This document shows positions 34,479-42,523 of a stretch of DNA of 64,000 nt, one piece after another (position 1 is the first letter of the stretch; each line of letters starts with the position of its first letter). The translations under genes were made by a program, and so were the position numbers. Where the stretch lies: the NCBI GenBank assembly GCA_910588865.1, contig CAJUSJ010000002.1, positions 62,001 to 126,000 of the forward strand, in the 5' to 3' direction. Under the pieces are notes generated by a model. The model was given only the letters and a program-made list of their open reading frames with translations, did not search any database and was not told the DNA's origin. The DNA is from an uncultured Lachnospiraceae bacterium. GTDB taxonomy: Bacteria > Bacillota > Clostridia > Lachnospirales > Lachnospiraceae.

Positions 34479-34985
34479 TTATTCTGCGAGTCGGGCGCCC
34501 TTTTTCACAGCTTCTGCTCTCTCAAGAACCTTAAGGGCAATCTCGGGAGTCACAAAAGCGCTGATGTCTCCCTGATACATGGCGATCTCTTTCACAATAC
34601 TGGAACTGAGATATGAATATTTCAAATTCGTAGTCAAAAAAATAGTATCCACCCCGGGAGAGATCACCCGGTTAGTCTGAGACATCTGCAATTCATACTC
34701 AAAGTCCGTAATAGCGCGCAGGCCTCTGACAATCACGTCAGCATGGCATTGCCGCACAAAATCTACCAGAAGTCCGTCAAATGCCAGTATCTCAACATTG
34801 GGCATATGCCCTGTAACGCTCTTTAACATCTTAACACGTTCTTTGGCAGAAAACAACGGAGATTTTGAATTATTCTTCAAAACCCCCACGATCACTTTGT
34901 CCATGATCTTGGAACTTCTCTCGATAATATCCTGATGTCCTAAGGTGACCGGGTCAAAACTGCCCGGATATACCGCAACTGCCAT
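34479..34985 (-). CDS. coaD: Phosphopantetheine adenylyltransferase
   Basis: Transfers AMP from ATP to 4'-phosphopantetheine, the penultimate step to coenzyme A. The 168 residues show YPGSFDPVTLGHQDII (TxxH nucleotide-binding site), VRGLRAITDFEYELQM and YSYLSSSIVKEIA. GAGGAG precedes the ATG. It is co-transcribed with rsmD, 11 bp upstream. Confidence 0.97.
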   Translation of the reverse strand: MAVAVYPGSFDPVTLGHQDIIERSSKIMDKVIVGVLKNNSKSPLFSAKERVKMLKSVTGHMPNVEILAFDGLLVDFVRQCHADVIVRGLRAITDFEYELQMSQTNRVISPGVDTIFLTTNLKYSYLSSSIVKEIAMYQGDISAFVTPEIALKVLERAEAVKKGARLAE

Positions 34986-34996
34986 AATCTTCTCCT

Positions 34997-35557
34997 CTAT
35001 TTCGCTTCCTTTTCTATAAACACATGCTTGTTGGTCTTGTACTCTTTATTCTTGACAATATAAAATCCGTTATTCTCCACATAAGAAAAATCGGTCTCTT
35101 TAGATGCCTCCACAATGATCAGGGTATCCTCATGGATCAGCGGGGAATCCTTTAAATATTCCAAAACCTTTCTCTCCCACTCCATATTGTAGGGCGGGTC
35201 CATGAACACCGTGTCAAAACAGTATCCCTTTCCCTCCAGCCTTTCAAGCCCTGCCAGCACATCGCATGTCATGACAAGAGCTTTCTCCTCCAGACGGGTG
35301 GCCTTTAAATTCCGGCGGATGCACTCTGCGGCATCCCTCTCCCTCTCTATGAACACAGCCTGTGAGGCTCCGCGGCTCAAGGCCTCGATCCCAATGCCTC
35401 CGCTTCCCGCGAAACAGTCCAGAAAGCTGGTCTGTGCCAGGCGGTTCTGTATCATGTTAAACAAGGTCTCTTTTATCCTGTCCGTAGTGGGCCGGGTGTC
35501 CAGCCCTTCCACTGTCTTTAGCTGGATCCTTCTGGCGCTTCCCGCGATCACTCTCAT
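34997..35557 (-). CDS. rsmD: 16S rRNA (guanine966-N2)-methyltransferase
   Basis: Methylates G966 of 16S rRNA. The 186 residues contain RPTTDRIKETLFNMI near 22, SAM-binding FAGSGGIGIEALSRGA and the catalytic MDPPY. GGAGG precedes the ATG. It is first in the rsmD-coaD operon, behind the promoter at 35665-35693. Confidence 0.95.
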   Translation of the reverse strand: MRVIAGSARRIQLKTVEGLDTRPTTDRIKETLFNMIQNRLAQTSFLDCFAGSGGIGIEALSRGASQAVFIERERDAAECIRRNLKATRLEEKALVMTCDVLAGLERLEGKGYCFDTVFMDPPYNMEWERKVLEYLKDSPLIHEDTLIIVEASKETDFSYVENNGFYIVKNKEYKTNKHVFIEKEAK

Positions 35558-35664
35558 AATTTCCTCCGTTTTTATTATTCTCTGTCCTTGACAGACGTTT
35601 CCTGGCTGTTATACCCAAGGCCTTGCTGTTGGCACATCCTTTGACACGAGGGTATATGTTTACC

Positions 35665-35693
35665 AGTATAATATGATTCGTTTTTATCCACAA
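35665..35693 (-). promoter_or_regulatory. Promoter for rsmD-coaD
   Basis: TTGTGG (35693-35688), a 17-bp spacer and TATACT (35670-35665) on the minus strand, ~110 nt upstream of rsmD. Confidence 0.5.
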
Positions 35694-35723
35694 GGGATTT
35701 TCTGGTATATTTTTCTGTAATAC

Positions 35724-35764
35724 TTAAAAAAGAGATCCCGCCAGGTCTTTATGACCTGCCGGGA
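35724..35764 (-). terminator. Terminator after the SASP gene
   Basis: TCCCGCCAGGTC pairs perfectly with GACCTGCCGGGA around a 5-nt loop; on the minus strand TCTCTTTTTT follows. Confidence 0.88.
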
Positions 35765-35788
35765 CCTCCCTTTTTTTCTATTGGCTTT

Positions 35789-35995
35789 TTACTTGCCAGC
35801 CATCTGCTTCTCCTGGGCCTCGATCATCTTTTTGACCATATAGCCGCCCACAGAACCATTCTGGGCAGATGTCAGGTTGCCGTTGTAGCCGTTGGTCAAC
35901 GGTACTCCGATCTCGCCTGCCACTTCCATTTTAAACTTGTCCATTGCCTCTCTTGCCTCTGGTACGTTAGTTGTGTTTGAAGATTTGCTAGCCAT
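35789..35995 (-). CDS. Alpha/beta-type small acid-soluble spore protein
   Basis: Coats spore DNA and protects it from UV and heat. The 68 residues carry the family halves: EAREAMDKFKMEVAGEIG with the germination-protease cleavage region, and NGNLTSAQNGSVGGYMVKKMI. AAGGAGG precedes the ATG. A possible sigma-G -10 (CATAATA, 36051-36045) lies ~50 bp upstream with only a weak -35. It is monocistronic, with its own terminator. Confidence 0.95.
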   Translation of the reverse strand: MASKSSNTTNVPEAREAMDKFKMEVAGEIGVPLTNGYNGNLTSAQNGSVGGYMVKKMIEAQEKQMAGK

Positions 35996-36116
35996 AATAA
36001 AACGCCTCCTTGTTTTCTGTGTGTTGGTTAATTGCTACACTCCTATTATGTGCCCACAGAAAAATAATACACTAGAAGGTTCTGCGTAATCTGTCATTTT
36101 TTAGCAGCGCTCTTTT

Positions 36117-38171
36117 TTAGAGATTTAATTTCTCATAGCTCCTCTCCAGGTACTCATTCAGACGCCGCCTCAAATCCTGATGCTCCTCCATGGCAAGCTC
36201 CCTGTCCCGCTCCAGCAGAAGGTTCACCTCCTCTGACACATTTTTTAAAATATTGGCGTCAGTAAAGATATCCGCCAGCTTAAACTCCATGTCGCCGCTC
36301 TGTCGGAGCCCGAAGATGTCTCCCGGCCCCCTGAGCTTTAAATCTTCGGAGGCAATGTAAAAACCATCGTTGGAGCGGTTTAAGATATCCAGCCGTTCCT
36401 GGGTGCCCTCCTGATCCCCGCAGTTGACCATAACGCAGTAGGACTGATATTTTCCCCGGCCTACCCGGCCTCTAAGCTGATGAAGCTGGGCCAGGCCGAA
36501 CCGCTCCGCATTCTCGATCATCATCACCGTGGCGTTTGGTACGTTGACCCCCACCTCCACAACCGTGGTGGACACCAGAACCTGGATAATTCCCGCGGCA
36601 AAGTCCTCCATGATCTGGTTTTTCTCTTTGGGCTTCATCTTGCCGTGGAGATACTGGATCTCCACTCCCGGCAGCTCTGATCTCAAGGTCTTTGTGTAAT
36701 CTAAGACATTTTCCGCCTCCATCATCTCGCTGGCCTCCACCATGGGGCAGATCACATAAGCCTGCCGCCCCTCCTTGATCTGATTCCCGATAAAATGATA
36801 GGCGTTTTTCCGGTACCCGGTATTGACCACACAGTTTTTCACCGGAAGGCGGTTTGACGGCAGCTCGTCTATGACGGAGATGTCCAGATCTCCATATAAA
36901 ATAATGGCCAGTGTCCGGGGAATGGGAGTAGCGCTCATGACCATCACATGAGGCTCCTGGCCCTTATTCCCCAGCATCTCCCTCTGTCCCACCCCGAACC
37001 TGTGCTGCTCGTCAGTGATCACAAGGGCCAGATTGTCGTAAATCACCTTGTCCTGGATCAGGGCGTGGGTTCCCACAATGATGTCCGCCTCATGGCTTTT
37101 TATCTTTTCATAGGCCATCCTTTTTTCTTTGGCTGTCATGGAGCCGGTGACCAGCACGGGAACCTTGTCAATACCGTATTCCTCAAAAAGCTCCTTCATG
37201 CTCTCATAATGCTGTCTGGCCAAAACCTCTGTGGGGGCCATGATCGCGCCCTGGAAACCATTGTAAGCCGCCATAAGAAGGGCCAGCACCGCGATAATGG
37301 TCTTTCCCGATCCCACGTCTCCCTGGACCAGGCGGTTCATGGCAAGTCCCCCTGTCAGATCCGACTCCACCTCACTTAATACTTTCTTCTGAGCGTTTGT
37401 GAGTTCATAGGGCAGTTTTTCCACCAGCTCCCGGACCTGCGGCGTCTTTTTCATCACATACCGGCCCCGGTGCTGGCCCCGCTTCTCCTTCAGCCGCCTG
37501 ACAGCCAGGATAAAAAGAAAAAACTCATCAAACACCAGCCGTTTTCTGGCAAAGAGCAGCTCCTGACGGTTTTCGGGAAAATGGATGTGCTGTATGGCAT
37601 AATTGTACTCTGCCAGCTCGTATTTTTTCCGGATATATGCCGGAAGATATTCCTTCTCCATCTGCCGCCCATCTAAGGCCTGGGCCACGGCCTTTGTGAT
37701 GGCCTTGTTTCCCAGCCCTTTTGTCTGGCCGTAAACCGGCTGCATGTTCTCCATCATGGCCTGGTAGCCTTCCCTGTTAAAAATCTCCGGCTGCTCCATG
37801 GTGAGACGGTTATTCTTCTTTACGACTTTTCCATAAAAAATATGGTAGGTGCCGGCCTGCAAGGTATTCCTGAGAAAGGGCATGTTGAACCAGGTCAGCT
37901 GCAGAGTCCCGGTCTCGTCCCGCAAAGAGGCGGTAATTACCTGGGTGCTCTGGAACCTGCGGACAGATGCCGTTTGCCGCAGAATACCTGCCGCCGCGCC
38001 TGCCATATCCAATTTGAGCTCCCCTATGGGAACCGGAGGGCCGTAGGTATGATAATCTCTGGGATAGTACTCCAGCAGATCCCCCACAGTAAAGACGCCA
38101 AGCTTTTCAAACAGCTTTCCCGTCTTGTCTCCGATCCCCTTCAGGTCGCGAATTGATCTTTCCTTATCCAT
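36117..38171 (-). CDS. recG: ATP-dependent DNA helicase RecG
   Basis: Remodels stalled replication forks. The 684 residues include the N-terminal wedge/OB region, Walker A GDVGSGKT near 285, TDEQHRFGV (DExH box as DEQH) near 393, SATPIPRT and the helicase C motif QLRGRVGRG near 565. It lies 13 bp downstream of yloV, so it is part of the yloU-yloV-recG operon, an order shared with other Firmicutes. Confidence 0.97.
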   Translation of the reverse strand: MDKERSIRDLKGIGDKTGKLFEKLGVFTVGDLLEYYPRDYHTYGPPVPIGELKLDMAGAAAGILRQTASVRRFQSTQVITASLRDETGTLQLTWFNMPFLRNTLQAGTYHIFYGKVVKKNNRLTMEQPEIFNREGYQAMMENMQPVYGQTKGLGNKAITKAVAQALDGRQMEKEYLPAYIRKKYELAEYNYAIQHIHFPENRQELLFARKRLVFDEFFLFILAVRRLKEKRGQHRGRYVMKKTPQVRELVEKLPYELTNAQKKVLSEVESDLTGGLAMNRLVQGDVGSGKTIIAVLALLMAAYNGFQGAIMAPTEVLARQHYESMKELFEEYGIDKVPVLVTGSMTAKEKRMAYEKIKSHEADIIVGTHALIQDKVIYDNLALVITDEQHRFGVGQREMLGNKGQEPHVMVMSATPIPRTLAIILYGDLDISVIDELPSNRLPVKNCVVNTGYRKNAYHFIGNQIKEGRQAYVICPMVEASEMMEAENVLDYTKTLRSELPGVEIQYLHGKMKPKEKNQIMEDFAAGIIQVLVSTTVVEVGVNVPNATVMMIENAERFGLAQLHQLRGRVGRGKYQSYCVMVNCGDQEGTQERLDILNRSNDGFYIASEDLKLRGPGDIFGLRQSGDMEFKLADIFTDANILKNVSEEVNLLLERDRELAMEEHQDLRRRLNEYLERSYEKLNL

Positions 38172-38184
38172 CTCGCGTATTTCT

Positions 38185-39876
38185 TTACTCCACTGATATC
38201 AGATAGTAATAGATGGGCTGGCCTCCGCTGTGAAGCTCGATCTCACAGTCAGGATACTTGGCCGCCGCGGTTTCCAGAAGGTTCTGGGCTGTCTCCTGGG
38301 CAATATCGGCTCCGTAGTAGATGGTGATCAGCTCAGACTCCGCGTCTACCATGGCGGCCAGAGTGTTCATGGCCGTGTCTTTCACAGAATGTCCCACACA
38401 GAGGATGCCATGGTCCCCAAGGCCCATGATGTCGCCTTCCTTGATCTCCTTGTCGTCAATCATAGTATTGCGCACCGCATAGGTGATCTGCCCGGTCTTC
38501 ACCCTGGACATCTCCTCCATCATGGCTGCCTTGTTTTCCTCTGGTGTCAGATCCGGGGCAAAGTTGATAATGGCCGTGATTCCCTGAGGAACGGTCTTTG
38601 AGGGCACCACAACGATCTTCTTGTTCTCCGCCAAGGAGGCGGCCTGCTCTGCCGCGAGGATAATGTTGCTGTTGTTGGGCAGAATGTAGATGGTATCCGC
38701 ATGGACCTGATCTATGGCGTTGAGCATGTCTTCGGTGCTGGGGTTCATGGTCTGGCCGCCCTCAATCAGGTAATCGGTTCCAATGCCCTTAAAGATCTCC
38801 CCAAAGCCCTCCCCGATGGACACGGCGATAAACCCGTAAGGGCTGTTGGGCTGAGAATCCTCAGAGGCTTCCTGGGCTTCCAGGGCCTTCCGGGCCTTCT
38901 GATCAGCGGCTTTCTTCTCCGCGTCCATGATCAGTCTCTCCTGATGCTCTTCCCGCATATTGTCGATCTTCATCCGGGACAGGGAACCATATGTCAGGGC
39001 CTTCTGGATAGCAAGGCCCGGATCGTTGGTGTGGACGTGGACCTTCACCACATCGTCGTCAGACACCACAACAATGGAATCACCGATGGATTCCAGATAT
39101 GTTTTGAAGTCCTTCTCTTCCCTGTCCCCATAGGTCTTCTCCACGTTAATAATAAACTCTGTGCAGTAGCCGAAGCGGATGTCCGCCTCCTCCATAACCG
39201 GAGCGTCGCCGGAAACCTTCTTATGGGGAGCCTCCGCCTCCACGGACAGATCAACGTCCTTGCCCATAAGGCCGTCAAGGCATCCCTTCATCACCTGCAT
39301 CAGGCCCTGTCCGCCAGAGTCCACCACGCCAGCCTGCTTTAATATAGGAAGCATCTCCGGGGTCTGGCTCAGCACATCATCGCCATGGGCAATGATCTTC
39401 TGGGCAAACTCAATGATATCCTCGGTCTCTGTCACCAGCTCCACCGCCTTATCCGCCATGCCCTTGGCCACGGTCAGGATGGTGCCTTCCTTTGGCTTCA
39501 TCACTGCCTTATAGGCAGTCTCTGTGGCGCGGACAAACGCGTTGGCAAGGGTGGTGGTGGTGATCACGTCAACGGTCTTGATCTCCTTGGTAAATCCCCG
39601 AAACAGCTGTGAGAGGATAACGCCGGAGTTTCCCCTCGCTCCCCGAAGAGAGCCTGAGGAGATGGCTTTGGCCAGCTTCTCCATGGTGGGCTCCTCAATG
39701 GCTGACACCTCCCTGGCCGCCGCCATGATGGTCATGGTCATATTAGTGCCCGTATCCCCATCCGGAACCGGAAACACATTCAGCTCATTAATCCAGTCTT
39801 TTTTGGCTTCAAGGCCCTTGGCCCCTGCCAGAAACGCCTTCTGAAGGCCTTTTGCGTCAATCGTATTCATACCCAC
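38185..39876 (-). CDS. fakA: Fatty-acid kinase catalytic subunit FakA (YloV, DAK2 domain)
   Basis: Phosphorylates fatty acids held by FakB/DegV proteins. The N-terminal DAK2 (DhaL-like) domain has NVFPVPDGDTGTNM (metal-binding Asp cluster) near residue 35 and SGSLRGARGNSGVI near 80; middle and C-terminal FakB-interacting domains follow, 563 residues in all. GTG at 39876 is chosen because AAGGAGG lies 8 bases upstream; a TTG at 39897 sits inside yloU. A FakB candidate is at 5511-6398. Confidence 0.92.
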   Translation of the reverse strand: MGMNTIDAKGLQKAFLAGAKGLEAKKDWINELNVFPVPDGDTGTNMTMTIMAAAREVSAIEEPTMEKLAKAISSGSLRGARGNSGVILSQLFRGFTKEIKTVDVITTTTLANAFVRATETAYKAVMKPKEGTILTVAKGMADKAVELVTETEDIIEFAQKIIAHGDDVLSQTPEMLPILKQAGVVDSGGQGLMQVMKGCLDGLMGKDVDLSVEAEAPHKKVSGDAPVMEEADIRFGYCTEFIINVEKTYGDREEKDFKTYLESIGDSIVVVSDDDVVKVHVHTNDPGLAIQKALTYGSLSRMKIDNMREEHQERLIMDAEKKAADQKARKALEAQEASEDSQPNSPYGFIAVSIGEGFGEIFKGIGTDYLIEGGQTMNPSTEDMLNAIDQVHADTIYILPNNSNIILAAEQAASLAENKKIVVVPSKTVPQGITAIINFAPDLTPEENKAAMMEEMSRVKTGQITYAVRNTMIDDKEIKEGDIMGLGDHGILCVGHSVKDTAMNTLAAMVDAESELITIYYGADIAQETAQNLLETAAAKYPDCEIELHSGGQPIYYYLISVE

Positions 39877-39889
39877 GGGTCGATCCTCC

Positions 39890-40246
39890 TTAATCAATCA
39901 CTCTTACACCTTCGACATAGATATTGATCTTATCGACTTCCATGCCAGTGAACTCTTCCACTTTATATTTTACATTCTCGATCAGATTGTCCGCGACCGC
40001 CGAGATGCTGATTCCATAGGCCACGATCACATGAAAATCCACCAGGATGTGATTCTCCCTGATCTCCACATTGATCCCATGGGTCAGGCTCTCTTTCTTC
40101 AAAAGCTTTACGAGTCCGTCCTTCATACTGATAGCCGCCATGCCAACGATTCCAAAACACTCTACCGCCGTAATGCCCGCATAGGTGGCGATCACTTCCG
40201 GATTGATCTGGATCTCCCCCAGTCTGTTACTGATCCGTCCCTTCAT
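39890..40246 (-). CDS. yloU: Asp23/Gls24 family protein (YloU)
   Basis: 118-residue cytoplasmic alkaline-shock-type protein with the family patterns EVIATYAGITAVECFGIVGM and VDFHVIVAYGISISAVADNL. Such proteins often neighbour fakA and are linked to envelope stress. AGGAGG precedes the ATG. First gene of the yloU-fakA-recG operon. Confidence 0.92.
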   Translation of the reverse strand: MKGRISNRLGEIQINPEVIATYAGITAVECFGIVGMAAISMKDGLVKLLKKESLTHGINVEIRENHILVDFHVIVAYGISISAVADNLIENVKYKVEEFTGMEVDKINIYVEGVRVID

Positions 40247-40368
40247 GAACGAAAACCTCCTGTCTTTTTCTTATTATTATAATTCTATTCTGTCCAGTCA
40301 TGATCCTGATATGCCTGACAGCCGCGATTCACATCCGCATAAGAATCAGAATAGCAATATTTGTCAAT

Positions 40369-40397
40369 AGTATACCACATACAAGATATTGTGTCTA
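40369..40397 (-). promoter_or_regulatory. Promoter for yloU-fakA-recG
   Basis: TAGACA (40397-40392), a 17-bp spacer and TATACT (40374-40369) on the minus strand. A second TTGACA (about 40365-40360) with a weaker -10 lies nearby. Divergent from the rpmB promoter. Confidence 0.6.
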
Positions 40398-40421
40398 TTA
40401 TAAAGATTTTTTAAATTCCTC

Positions 40422-40450
40422 TTGCAAAATATGGCACAATCTGTTATGAT
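40422..40450 (+). promoter_or_regulatory. rpmB promoter
   Basis: TTGCAA (40422-40427), a 17-bp spacer and TATGAT (40445-40450), 60 nt upstream of rpmB. Confidence 0.75.
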
Positions 40451-40509
40451 ACATATTGTTGTGGTTTCCGTATATCTGGAGCCAAGTTGCTTTTAAGGAG
40501 GTGCAAATC

Positions 40510-40695
40510 ATGGCTAAATGTTCAATTTGCGAAAAAGCTGCTCACTTTGGCAACGCGGTGAGCCATTCACATAGAAGATCCAACAAGATGTGGAAAGCTA
40601 ACGTGAAGTCTGTTAGAGTAAAAGTGAACGGCGGAACCAAAAAGATGTACGTATGTACTTCTTGCCTGCGTTCCGGCTTGGTCGAGAGAGCTTAA
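40510..40695 (+). CDS. rpmB: 50S ribosomal protein L28
   Basis: 61-residue protein of the large subunit: MAKCSICEKAAHFGN, HSHRRSNKMWKAN and VCTSCLRSG. Cys pairs (CSIC, CTSC) mark the zinc-binding form. AAGGAGG lies 8 bases before the ATG. Monocistronic, with promoter and terminator both visible. Confidence 0.97.
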   Translation: MAKCSICEKAAHFGNAVSHSHRRSNKMWKANVKSVRVKVNGGTKKMYVCTSCLRSGLVERA

Positions 40696-40709
40696 TGGAA
40701 GGATTTTTG

Positions 40710-40743
40710 AAACTCCAGGGTGATATTCCCTGGAGTTTTTTTC
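40710..40743 (+). terminator. rpmB terminator
   Basis: AAACTCCAGGG / CCCTGGAGTTT with an 8-nt loop and a T7 run. Confidence 0.93.
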
Positions 40744-40744
40744 A

Positions 40745-40818
40745 TGTACACGGGGCGGAGAGGAATATGGCCGTTCGCGCGGCTCCGGCATGCGAGTAGG
40801 TGGGGAGACCTCCCCTAC
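40745..40818 (+). repeat. Structured intergenic repeat, copy A
   Basis: Begins TGTACACGGGGCGGAG two bases after the rpmB terminator and ends in a GTAGG...CCTAC hairpin (GTGGGGAgacCTCCCC). Shares blocks with copies at 53109-53187 and 54976-55054: TGTACACGGGGC, the GTATGG/ATATGGCCG core, a second CCG-type arm and the G-rich hairpin. This copy lacks part of the first stem's 3' arm. Confidence 0.75.
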
Positions 40819-40871
40819 TTGATCGCGTGCGGAAAAGCCTTCCCTGCTCAATTTACACAATCAACTGATTT

Positions 40872-41507
40872 TTATGAGTATTGCCATGTTCCCTTAACTT
40901 CGACAACATGATTTCCATCCAACTGTAACCAAATCGCGATATTATTAAAATAGTAAATCATAGTATCAATATGTTCTTTGAGATTATCTATAGTTTCTCC
41001 AACTTCGGCTATTTTTGTAGTATCGTCAATAATCACCGTAACATTCTCTTTAATAGCGGCAAAAGTAACTGTATCCGCTTCACAGTCCGCATTAGGATTA
41101 TAAATTCCGTCACAATAAGTTCCTTCAATATAAAGAGCGCTGTCTTTCATATAGTATTTATCAACCCATATATACTCCTCGCCTTTTAGTTGATAATTAC
41201 CTTTATAATCCAAATACTGGTCCGCGGTTTGAGTTACCACCCACTCGCCATGATCATTAACTTCATAACCGTCCGGCGTTATGGCAGCGGTAAGCAGCCA
41301 TCCATTTTCATCAAAATAGTAGCATTTTTCTACATTACCATTATCAATCCAATACCAACCATTATTCGCATATGTACCGTCGCCATTATCGTACCACCAT
41401 CTATCCTTATTAACTCCCTCTCCAGTCCTCCATACTCCCGCAAACACTGTTAGGGACATTGGTATTGACAATACCATAGATATAACAATTGCTTTTATAA
41501 ATCTCAT
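40872..41507 (-). CDS. Secreted protein with cell-wall-binding-type aromatic repeats
   Basis: 211 residues: signal peptide (RFIKAIVISMVLSIPMSLTVFA), then Trp/Tyr/Gly repeats (RWWYDNGDGTYANNGWYWID; KCYYFDENGWLL) like those in the carboxypeptidase at 11-12.7 kb, then ~110 residues with no assignment (VTFAAIKENVTVIIDDTTKI). Base composition is clearly more AT-rich than its neighbours. AAAGGG precedes the ATG at 41507. Flanked by repeat copy A and the 150-bp element, it looks like recently acquired accessory DNA. Confidence 0.7.
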   Translation of the reverse strand: MRFIKAIVISMVLSIPMSLTVFAGVWRTGEGVNKDRWWYDNGDGTYANNGWYWIDNGNVEKCYYFDENGWLLTAAITPDGYEVNDHGEWVVTQTADQYLDYKGNYQLKGEEYIWVDKYYMKDSALYIEGTYCDGIYNPNADCEADTVTFAAIKENVTVIIDDTTKIAEVGETIDNLKEHIDTMIYYFNNIAIWLQLDGNHVVEVKGTWQYS

Positions 41508-41551
41508 AATTTTCCCTTTCCAAATTTTTTCATTTATACTTCCACACGTAA

Positions 41552-41580
41552 AATATAGCATACGCTATAACATAAGGCAA
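41552..41580 (-). promoter_or_regulatory. Promoter with embedded palindrome
   Basis: TTGCCT (41580-41575), a 17-bp spacer and TATATT (41557-41552) on the minus strand. TATAGC...GCTATA (41554-41569) is an inverted repeat overlapping the -10, a candidate operator for the secreted-protein gene. Confidence 0.5.
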
Positions 41581-41609
41581 GATTTTTACCGATTTCTAAT
41601 GAAATTGCC

Positions 41610-41759
41610 TTTTAAAACGTTACTGTTCACATGCGTTCACAGCAACTGGCAAAAATCCATGAAAATCGCTTGTGGCGATGGGATTTTTGCTCTCTGGCCC
41701 AGTTTATCATACGGTCAGTGCGGCAAGCGCGCGGACCTACCTGAACAGTAACTTTAAAA
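41610..41759. mobile_element. 150-bp MITE-like element
   Basis: Terminal inverted repeats: TTTTAAAACGTTACTGTTCA at the left (41610-41629) against TGAACAGTAACTTTAAAA at the right (41742-41759), matching except near the outer ACG. An internal AAAAATCC...GGATTTTT hairpin (about 41650-41688) lies between them. It codes for nothing and has the size and form of a non-autonomous transposable element or a large RNA fold. Confidence 0.65.
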
Positions 41760-41769
41760 CACAAAAAAT

Positions 41770-41806
41770 ATCGGGAAAAACGTGCCGATAGCACGTTTTT
41801 CCCGAT
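41770..41806. terminator. Strong bidirectional terminator
   Basis: ATCGGGAAAAACGTGC pairs perfectly over 16 bp with GCACGTTTTTCCCGAT around a 5-nt loop. It directly follows the stop of the 46-aa gene. Confidence 0.8.
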
Positions 41807-41807
41807 T

Positions 41808-41948
41808 CTAACATCCGCAAAACAGATGATACCCAGTCACCAGGAGTCCAATGATAAAGATCAAAAGCCCCAGAGACGTGGGGATCAGCACTTTCACAGC
41901 CATACCTGCCCCGACGCAAAACAGGATCAGGCCCCAAATTCGTCTCAT
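41808..41948 (-). CDS. 46-residue two-helix membrane protein
   Basis: Short frame beginning MRRIWGLILFCVGAGMAV with a second helix (LGLLIFIIGLLVTGYHLF) and ending in CGC. GGAGGG lies 7 bases before the ATG and a strong terminator begins at the stop, so it is very likely real. From memory, similar tiny proteins starting MRRIWG and ending in Cys-rich residues occur in other Lachnospiraceae; function unknown. It lies 138 bp downstream of gerW. Confidence 0.75.
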   Translation of the reverse strand: MRRIWGLILFCVGAGMAVKVLIPTSLGLLIFIIGLLVTGYHLFCGC

Positions 41949-42086
41949 AGAAATCCCTCCCCGACCATACTTGTCGTGATGGCTGTACCGCCATATCTTA
42001 TCCTATGCGAAGGGGCCTGTCCCTATTCCAAGGGCCCTTTTAAGCGTTCCTCAGATCATTGATTTGATGCCGCGGTCCTTTGGACA

Positions 42087-42521
42087 TCACAGCTCCTCCT
42101 CTTCCTCCCCTGCCGCCATCTTCCTGGCCGTCCTCACCGCGTCCTCGGAAAAATCCTCATCAATGTTGACCTTTCCGCCGGTAAAGCGGTTCACAAGATC
42201 CGGCACCATGTCCAGCATCTTGTTGACCGTGTTCTGGTTCTTGATGTTCACCAGGCGGGTGCAGCCGTTCTGGATCACCAAAACCGCGCTGGGGCTCAGC
42301 TTCGCGCTCATGCCCCCCGCGCCTCTGTTCTTGGCATTCTCCGCGAAGGACCCCGCTGCCATGCCGCAGGCCACATCCATCAGAGGGAGGATAATGGCAT
42401 CGTCCACACGTACCGCGTCTCCCACCACGGTCTTTGTCGCCACCAGATGATCCATCCCCTGAAACAGCGCCTCCACTGCCGAAGAAAGCTGGCTGTTGCT
42501 TCCTGTCTTATTGTCTGCCAT
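42087..42521 (-). CDS. gerW: Spore germination protein GerW/YtfJ family
   Basis: 144 residues with the family core VGDAVRVDDAIILPLMDVACGMAAGSF and a Gly-rich GGMSAKLSPSAVLVI segment. In Bacillus, GerW is a forespore protein needed for germination with some nutrients. The C-terminus is acidic. GGAGG precedes the ATG. It follows the DUF2953 gene by 2 bp; in Bacillus ytfJ and ytfI (DUF2953) are likewise adjacent. Confidence 0.9.
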   Translation of the reverse strand: MADNKTGSNSQLSSAVEALFQGMDHLVATKTVVGDAVRVDDAIILPLMDVACGMAAGSFAENAKNRGAGGMSAKLSPSAVLVIQNGCTRLVNIKNQNTVNKMLDMVPDLVNRFTGGKVNIDEDFSEDAVRTARKMAAGEEEEEL

Positions 42522-42523
42522 CT

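Noticed and set aside
40567..40860. 97-codon minus-strand frame
   Set aside because: Antisense to rpmB and made mostly from repeat copy A.
41737..41994. 85-codon minus-strand frame
   Set aside because: Wrong frame over the 46-residue membrane protein gene and the end of the 150-bp element.
42009..42043. Hairpin AAGGGGCC/GGGCCCTT followed by TTTT on the plus strand
   Set aside because: Terminator-like, but no plus-strand gene ends here, so its role is unclear.
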